Source: Batillaria attramentaria
Lineage: Eukaryota; Mollusca; Gastropoda; Batillariidae
Length of the DNA: 64,000 nt
NCBI GenBank assembly: GCA_018292915.2
Contig: JACVVK020000320.1
Span: 687,001 to 751,000, forward strand
Reading direction: 5' to 3'
Shown here: positions 57,739 to 64,000 of the stretch, in pieces
Layout of the letters: the number at the start of each line of letters is the position of its first letter
Numbering within the stretch: position 1 is the stretch's first letter
Program-made: the position numbers and the translations under genes
Notes under the pieces: model-generated
Told to the model about the DNA's origin: nothing
Databases searched by the model: none
The model's input: only the letters and a program-made list of their open reading frames with translations

Positions 57739-58609
57739 ACGGGGCTGAAACAAACTGGACGGGCGTTTTTCCGGTGATAATGCCGCTCCAAATCATTGCA
57801 CCGTTAATCAGCGCCTTCCCACTTCATAGCACCGCGTTTTTCCAAATTCCAAACGCTTTTGATTTTCAGTTATCGGTGAGAAAGATTGAAAAGGTCTGTT
57901 TACCGACCAGAAACCGGCCTGTACGTACTACGTTACTACAATCTAAAGATGTGTCATGACCGTTTGAACATAACGGCTTTACATGACAACAGTCTTCGTC
58001 AAAACTAATCGAGTAGAGGGTTCCCTGCCAGAACGTCGTATCGATACAGATAGAAAGAGGAGATATAGGGCGTTCTGCTAAGGAACCCTCGACTTTTGAA
58101 GCGGCCGCATAGCAAGGGAAAAAAAAGGTCGTCCAGTTTGATTACCCCCCGTGGTGTCGTGGTCTGTGACATCAGTTAGTGTGTGGGTTGCCTCCGTGCA
58201 GTGTTCAAAAATACGAGCCTGTGACGGAAGTGATGTAACGCTATTGAAGACGATCCTCTCTCCATAGCGCTACATTATCTGCAAAAATCATCAACAGGCA
58301 CAGGGGTTGTATCACTAAGCAGGAATACCGTGACGTCATTGACACCGCGGCCCCACTTATGTCAGAGTGAGTGGATTGGCAAACGGAAATTGACAATTCT
58401 TTTTGACAAATCACTGGGTATGTTTGCTGCGTGCACAGTGCTTCTTGCAAATCTATTACATTGTTGCCCAGTCGTTGTTTGAAGTGCAACATGGAACATG
58501 TTTCATTTTAAGTGAATCATTACGGTTCTGTGCAGGTATTTGAAAGTTTGTTTTTGCAGCATATTCATAGAGTAAGAGCAAAGACAGCTTCCAAATTAGC
58601 TCTTAATCT

Positions 58610-58963
58610 TACTAATGATGATGATAATGATGATGATGATGATGGAGACTTGATACAGCGCACGGCTGAGTGCTCACGGCGCTTAGGGAGAGGTTTTGAA
58701 AGGAAAGATAGAAAAAAAAAAAGGTGCAGATGATTACTGGCGTGAGGCACTGAAGAGATGAGTTGCGCGCTGGCTGATATATATATAGGGATCAGTTTCT
58801 TCAGGTACGTGGGGGCAGTGTTGTGGATGCAGCAGTACTTGAGGGAAAGGACTTTGTGGTCAATGCGCTGCTGCACGGGGAGCCAGTGAAGTGCCTTCAG
58901 AACAGGGCTGATGTGGTCAGTGACTTTTGTGCGGGAGACAAGATTAATAGGATTATAGCACAT
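58610..58963 (-). mobile_element. LINE fragment of the same family, internally deleted
   Basis: The minus-strand frame reads RTKVTDHISPVLKALHWLPV and QQRIDHKVLSLKYCCIHNTA, then PTYLKKLIPIY, the conserved post-RT segment of CR1/L2-type elements. It overlaps the 42355 copy at PTYLKxLIP but lacks most of the following tail. The shared 3'UTR and (CAT)n end follow at 58615-58740. Confidence 0.8.
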
Positions 58964-59351
58964 TTCGTACCGAGCACGAGAATCCCACGTATTTGACTGT
59001 TCTTCGGTTTTGGCCCTGTATGCAAAAATCAGGCCAGATTAATAGTTCCTTGACGGCTGTCACTGCAGCAAACACGAGTATAATCAAAATGCAACACTGA
59101 CCCCCCACTGGGCCAAATTTAAATCCATGCAGACAGAAATTATGATTTTTTTTAAGGTCGCTGGTGCACAACCTTAAACATACTTGGTAGGAATTGAGTT
59201 AAACTGAATATGATATTGATTTGTGTTTTTCCCTATTATTTTGACGTATTTTGTATGTAATAATAACTGAGTATATAATATGTCATCAGGTAATTATCGC
59301 ATCACTGCACTTATAAATAGTCCATATCGTGGGTGCCCAACCAAAACTGCA

Positions 59352-59353
<2 letters not shown>

Positions 59354-59407
<54 letters not shown>

Positions 59408-59445
59408 ATATATATATATTTTTTTTTTTTTACCCCCCCCCCCCC
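59354..59445 (+). repeat. (TA)n microsatellite followed by T-run and C-run
   Basis: About 24 TA units are followed by a second short TA tract, a T13 and a C11. Confidence 0.92.
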
Positions 59446-59953
59446 ATTAATTTTCGAAAAACCAAAACGGTTTCGCAAGGGAACGGACGACATTATCTGT
59501 CTCATCATTTGGTCCAGTCAGGCTACGATCGTAAGGGAGGCAACCTATGTGGTGAGTTATCGCAATTGTTTCGGAGTTTCAGATTTTTATTTTTGAATTT
59601 TGTATTTTAAAAACTATTCAGATGCTTGGTCATTGACATTGTCATGTCCTCGCCAGAACACTATTTTGGGTCTGTCCAGGTGCACTTTTGATCCGACAAA
59701 CTAAATATGTAAATATATTGGCTCCGTCTTTCCGTTTTTTATATATATATTTTATTTTATTTTATTTTTTTTGTTTGGTTGCTTTGAGACATAAAACTCG
59801 TGGGGCGACAATTATAATGAATTAGAAGATGACTTCGAGAATCTTGTCTGTTTCATTATCAGCGCCAGAGAGGGAAGGGGAAATTAAAAAATCAAACAAA
59901 CAAACAAACAAACAGCAACAACAACAACAAAAACAACCGCTGTGGGTTGCCCT

Positions 59954-59954
<1 letters not shown>

Positions 59955-59997
<43 letters not shown>

Positions 59998-59999
59998 CT

Positions 60000-60034
<35 letters not shown>
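59955..60034 (+). repeat. (GA)n microsatellite, interrupted
   Basis: There are three GA blocks separated by single irregularities. Frames across it encode only Arg-Glu repeats. Confidence 0.92.
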
Positions 60035-60037
<3 letters not shown>

Positions 60038-60528
60038 TTATGGTGGTGGTTGTGGGCCCTTCATGCCACTTTTACAATTTCGCACGTTATCATGTACGTA
60101 TCCAAACAACACCATTAATAGGAAAAAAAAAAAATTAGCCTACGTGCCGATCGTCACAATCAACCGGTGCATTTGAATTTTCCCCTAAAATTTACAGCCA
60201 GTACGACACCCTAATCAACGTCGTACGTGACGAAATATCGCAATTGACGTCATAATGCGATATTGCTTGGGCGTGTTTGGTTGATTAACGTTGTCTATGC
60301 CGCGGAACCCTGCCGAAAATACGGCCTGCTTGGCTATACGGCGATAAACAGTGCATCAATCTGCACGTAGAACAGGTATAAGGGGAAACATGCCGTGATT
60401 ACAAGACTGCTTGGTGCACCTCTCAGCTGACCGGCACACCTTGCAAATCTTTCCATTAAGCTGTTGTATCTTTCTCCCTTTCTAATTCCTTTCTTTCTTC
60501 TTCTTGTTTCAACATGCGTGTGGTACAG

Positions 60529-60655
60529 GTCTACCTGTCCCGACACACTGATGATGGATGATGATGACGGCGATGACCCAACGTTTATCCGGATCAGCCG
60601 TGCTTACAGGGATCGCTACAACGTGACAACACCTGTTAGCAGAGACCGTAGATAG
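60529..60655 (+). CDS. Doubtful terminal exon (41 codons)
   Basis: After a strong pyrimidine tract and GTGGTACAG acceptor the frame reads STCPDTLMMDDDDGDDPTF, then IRISRAYRDRYNVTTPVSRD, and stops at TAG. The composition is protein-like and the segment is non-repetitive, but no partner exon was found. Its phase (two bases needed upstream) would fit exons 3 or 4 of the coiled-coil gene, so it could be an alternative 3' exon, or part of an unseen gene, or chance. Confidence 0.28.
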
Positions 60656-60659
60656 GGGA

Positions 60660-61178
60660 GACTGGAAAACCCGGGGAATCATTGCCGTGGTCTCGTTAAG
60701 CATGCTTCTGCAATGATAAACTGCTTTTTTTGCGTCCATTCCGAAAACCTCACCTTTTTTTCCAGTGGTTATTTATAGTGTTTAGCTTTTCAGCTTTGAT
60801 TCAATGCGAAGTTCGAAGTTTTACAGACTTAGTCATTTTCATCTAATTTGTTTGTTTGTTTGGAAAACTCTGCAAAAGTATGAAGTCCGATGCTCCGATG
60901 CTTGCAAATTTGCTTGATCAACTTTATTTTACCTCTGAGACATTTAATTCTGCTTCACTTTACTTATTGACATTTTCCAAGTTCTTGTGCAATGCTGCTT
61001 CCAAACAAAACGTTGGTTTGTCAAAATTTTTTTGAGTCATTTTGTTTTGTTGGTCACTGATTCCAAACGGGATAATAAAATTATAGGCGGTTTCAAGCCC
61101 CCCCCCTCCCCCATTCACTGTCTCTGCTATTAGTAATAATTACTATGATTAGGCAGTAGCTTTGGAGTTGGGGGGGGG

Positions 61179-61233
<55 letters not shown>

Positions 61234-64000
61234 GTGTCTCTTACAATTTGACAACTCGATTGACCTCCAGGCTGTACCAGGAATATATCCCATACATGTC
61301 TGTAATGTGCAGATCCAGCACCGTTGTCACCATGAAAAGAAAGTACAGTCAGTAGGAAAGCTGTGGTGTGTGATTCAGAGAGGAGAGATGGTGCAACCAG
61401 CGACCCGCACCACGATGCCTGATAAGTGTCAGGTCTTTGGGCAAAACATCACTACACGGCACTGGATGCTTGAAACGAAGAATCGAGAAAATCTTTTGCC
61501 TTGAAACTAGTTGGCGTAAGCAGAGATTTGAAATCACCGTTTGTTTAATTACCGGCTTCAGTGACCACACAAAAACAGTCACATTATCACATTAACTGGT
61601 GACGATTCGAGCATCCGGCTGTGCTTCAGGTATTTTGCAAAAGCACACTGGACACAGAGACAGACAGACTGACAAACTGAGGAACACACAGGCAAACGCC
61701 GCGACTATCAAGTATGATATGCTCTCCCGCGCCCCATGAGAAGGTCGAGAAGAAAAAGAAAAACGTTGAACAACGCCGACTACTTTGACGCCACAATTTC
61801 TTTGCCGGCACAACGGCGAAAGGAAAGCAAGTCGGCTTTGACAAATGACAAGACAAAACGGAACTATTTGTAGATTGTTTTCGTTATTTTCTTTTAATCC
61901 GGAACGTCCGGTCAACAAACCATGCAAACAGAGCGACCGTCTGTCTTGAAATGGACAAATATTTACATTAAGTACTCCGATGCAGACGTTAACCATCAGC
62001 GATGGGAAGAGGTTACCCAACTCCTGGGACCCGGGCGTTAAATCTTGTCCTTGGGGGCGGTACATTGACGTCATCAGGCTAATTATTACTGATTAAGGGA
62101 AGCGTACAGGAAATGACATGTTGGGGGTTGGCAGACGCGTCGACGATATCTCCAGGCAGGATATGGCGGCAGTAATGAAATCGTTCTGTTGAAATTTATT
62201 GCAGACCCGACCCGCTCTTTATCCGCGTGTAACTGATAAATCCTGCACTGCCCTAACTCCACCGTTGCATTTGTATATGTTAGTTTACCTGGCTTAGTGA
62301 AAGGCAAATGTTCTGCTAGATTGCACCGCAATACAGGGTTGAAGTTCTGGCAGTTTGAGACTGTCAGGCTCACAGTCTATGCCATCGTCAGTCAGTGGTT
62401 GGAAGGCAAAAGTCAAACTGATCACTGATGATCGACCACCAGGGAAATTCAATGAGTTTAATTCAGTATTCGTCTTGATGGGTGGGCTTACTGATGGGAA
62501 CTTGATTCAACTTGTTACAGTAATAGATAGGCAAAGCCCAATTGTGACTGATGAATAGAAAAAAGGTCACAGGTGGGTCATAGCTAGGTAGGGCGACAAA
62601 GTTCAAGGTCATTTTGAGTATAGGTGACAAATGAAGTTCAAGGTCACCATACTGGGTACTGGGTGACTGACAAAGTTCAAGGAGGGCAGGCTGGGTTGTA
62701 CTGAACGGGTACATCAGCACTGGCCATGATAAGTGTAGGTATATGTTACGACTGATCAGTGATAGGCCGCCGGGCAAGACTAGCCGGCAGACTGAGGTAG
62801 GCCAGGTCACAGTACAGTTCAAGTTATGTACCGATTCCAGAACTGAGATCAAGGACTGTTGTTAGGTTCTGGCGGCCACTGGCAGACCGAGTAGTCTGCA
62901 AAATAGTCAGTTCAAAGTGGTCCTGTCAGTAGGAGGGGCAAAGTTCAATGAACTATCATCAGTGTTCACGTACGCACCCGGTGGGCGGGGGGCCGGTCAG
63001 GTGGCCGGAATGGGGGACGGAGGGGGGCCCGGCCGGCTGGAACTGAGTCAGTTCCGTCATTTCAGTTTTTTCACACCAGCACCAGTGAATGTCATTTGGA
63101 AAAACTGAAGAGAACTGATTCAGTTTCAGTACTGACACCTCTTGTGCAGACGGAATAAGGACGTGTAAGCTGTTCAGACATGGACCGGCAAACACACATC
63201 AAATACAATCATTGTTGAACAGACGGGATGTTGACATCACTCACTGCCGGGGTGCCCGGCGCAGGGCCCGGGTGACTCTGACGAGCCGCCGCCGGGCACA
63301 TCACGTGGAGACATGATATACAGCCCGCACTGAAACAGAGGACACTTCAGTAAAGAGAGACACATTTAGGCTTGAACAAAGACATCATGGTACACAAGGA
63401 ATAAGAATAGATTATGGGCCAGAAACGTCCATAGAGATTTTGTTTTGCTCTAAACATAGGCTAGTCTCTGATTACAATAGCACATGTATCATTCTACCAC
63501 TGTGCTGTTTATCTCTCTCACTGACCCCGGCACTTGACCTGAAGGCTTGACTTCACAGACACATCTTATTTACTTCTTCAGTTTGTTGGCATTCTGCCAG
63601 CAGAACTGACTGAACACACGCCCAGCTCACAGGCCGCTTACGACGTGAGCCGGCCTACCGCCTACAGATTCTCAGCACTACGTGAACAGACAGAAACGCC
63701 GGTCGGTAGATATTATTAGAAATGACGCCATCACCACGTGATCGATACACACGCAGCATCTGGAATACGATATTGGTGCTGTGAAATCAGAGAGTGTGAA
63801 CTGGGAAAGTCAGTGAAATGGGTCATGCCAGTTTCTCAGTGAGAGGCAATGCAGGCGTATTGTCAGGCACTTAGTGCCGCCATACTACTCTGACTGACTG
63901 AATTAGTGCCGTGCACTCAGTTACTTGTCACAACTCAGTCCTGGACACGTCGGACTTGGCGTATGCAGGAATGACTCCGTCCAGGTACTGACTGACTCCG
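60660..64000. other. Right end of window, no gene recognised
   Basis: Only the (GA)n tract and short direct duplications are visible, such as AAGTTCAAGGTCA-type words at 62595-62660. From about 62.3 kb the composition turns rich in ACTGAC/CAGTCA words, as upstream of the GPCR gene. Open frames at 61592-62074 and 62463-62852 have no domain resemblance. Confidence 0.4.
61164..61231 (+). repeat. Poly-G and (GA)n microsatellite
   Basis: A G run passes into about 30 GA units. Confidence 0.92.

Noticed and set aside
58010..58500. Possible gene in the interval after the coiled-coil gene
   Set aside because: Only short frames, no homology; part of the following sequence is a LINE relic.

Overview
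This is eukaryotic nuclear DNA, most likely from a mollusc and probably a marine gastropod. That placement is inferred from intron-rich genes with GT-AG junctions, animal-specific gene families, very abundant (CA)n, (GA)n and homopolymer tracts, and several tRNA-derived SINE families with the CGTTAAAC-type tail that I associate with molluscan genomes. There is no operon structure. Nearly all open reading frames over microsatellites are artefacts. Genes had to be rebuilt exon by exon from splice sites and protein similarity.

Layout. 1.0-3.0 kb (minus): POLR3K, the RNA polymerase III RPC10/RPC11 zinc-ribbon subunit, three exons, 108 residues. 4.2-4.44 kb (plus): a single THAP-domain exon with two compensating frameshifts. 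6.8-11.5 kb (minus): a four-exon class A GPCR of 453 residues. 15.2-15.6 kb: a 49-bp minisatellite. 16.0-18.9 kb (minus): SNRNP25, the U11/U12 minor-spliceosome 25 kDa protein, five exons. 20.6-27.8 kb (plus): an acid sphingomyelinase (SMPD1-like) gene of 13 coding exons, with a 3'UTR to about 29.95 kb and one apparent 1-bp frameshift. 30.1-30.5 kb (minus): a small two-exon gene that I do not recognise. 31.4-32.4 kb (minus): two exons of a berberine-bridge-type FAD oxidoreductase, one broken by a 46-bp palindromic insertion. 35.4-37.4 kb (minus): a three-exon PLAC8/cornifelin-family gene next to a 49-bp minisatellite that repeats its own splice acceptor. 43.3-48.9 kb (minus): EBAG9 (RCAS1), with a roughly 3-kb terminal-inverted-repeat element in one intron. 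49.0-57.6 kb (plus): a seven-exon coiled-coil protein of 178 residues, divergent from EBAG9 across a shared promoter with ETS- and YY1-like motifs. 58-64 kb holds LINE, microsatellite and motif-rich non-coding DNA plus one doubtful exon.

The genes are individually transcribed housekeeping or signalling genes and form no pathway. The most notable linkage is POLR3K with SNRNP25, which are also neighbours in vertebrates. The interesting non-coding signals are palindromic or MITE-like insertions, the splice-acceptor minisatellite, a (TG)n tract acting as the acceptor context of a SNRNP25 exon, and three separate 1-bp coding disruptions that may be assembly errors.
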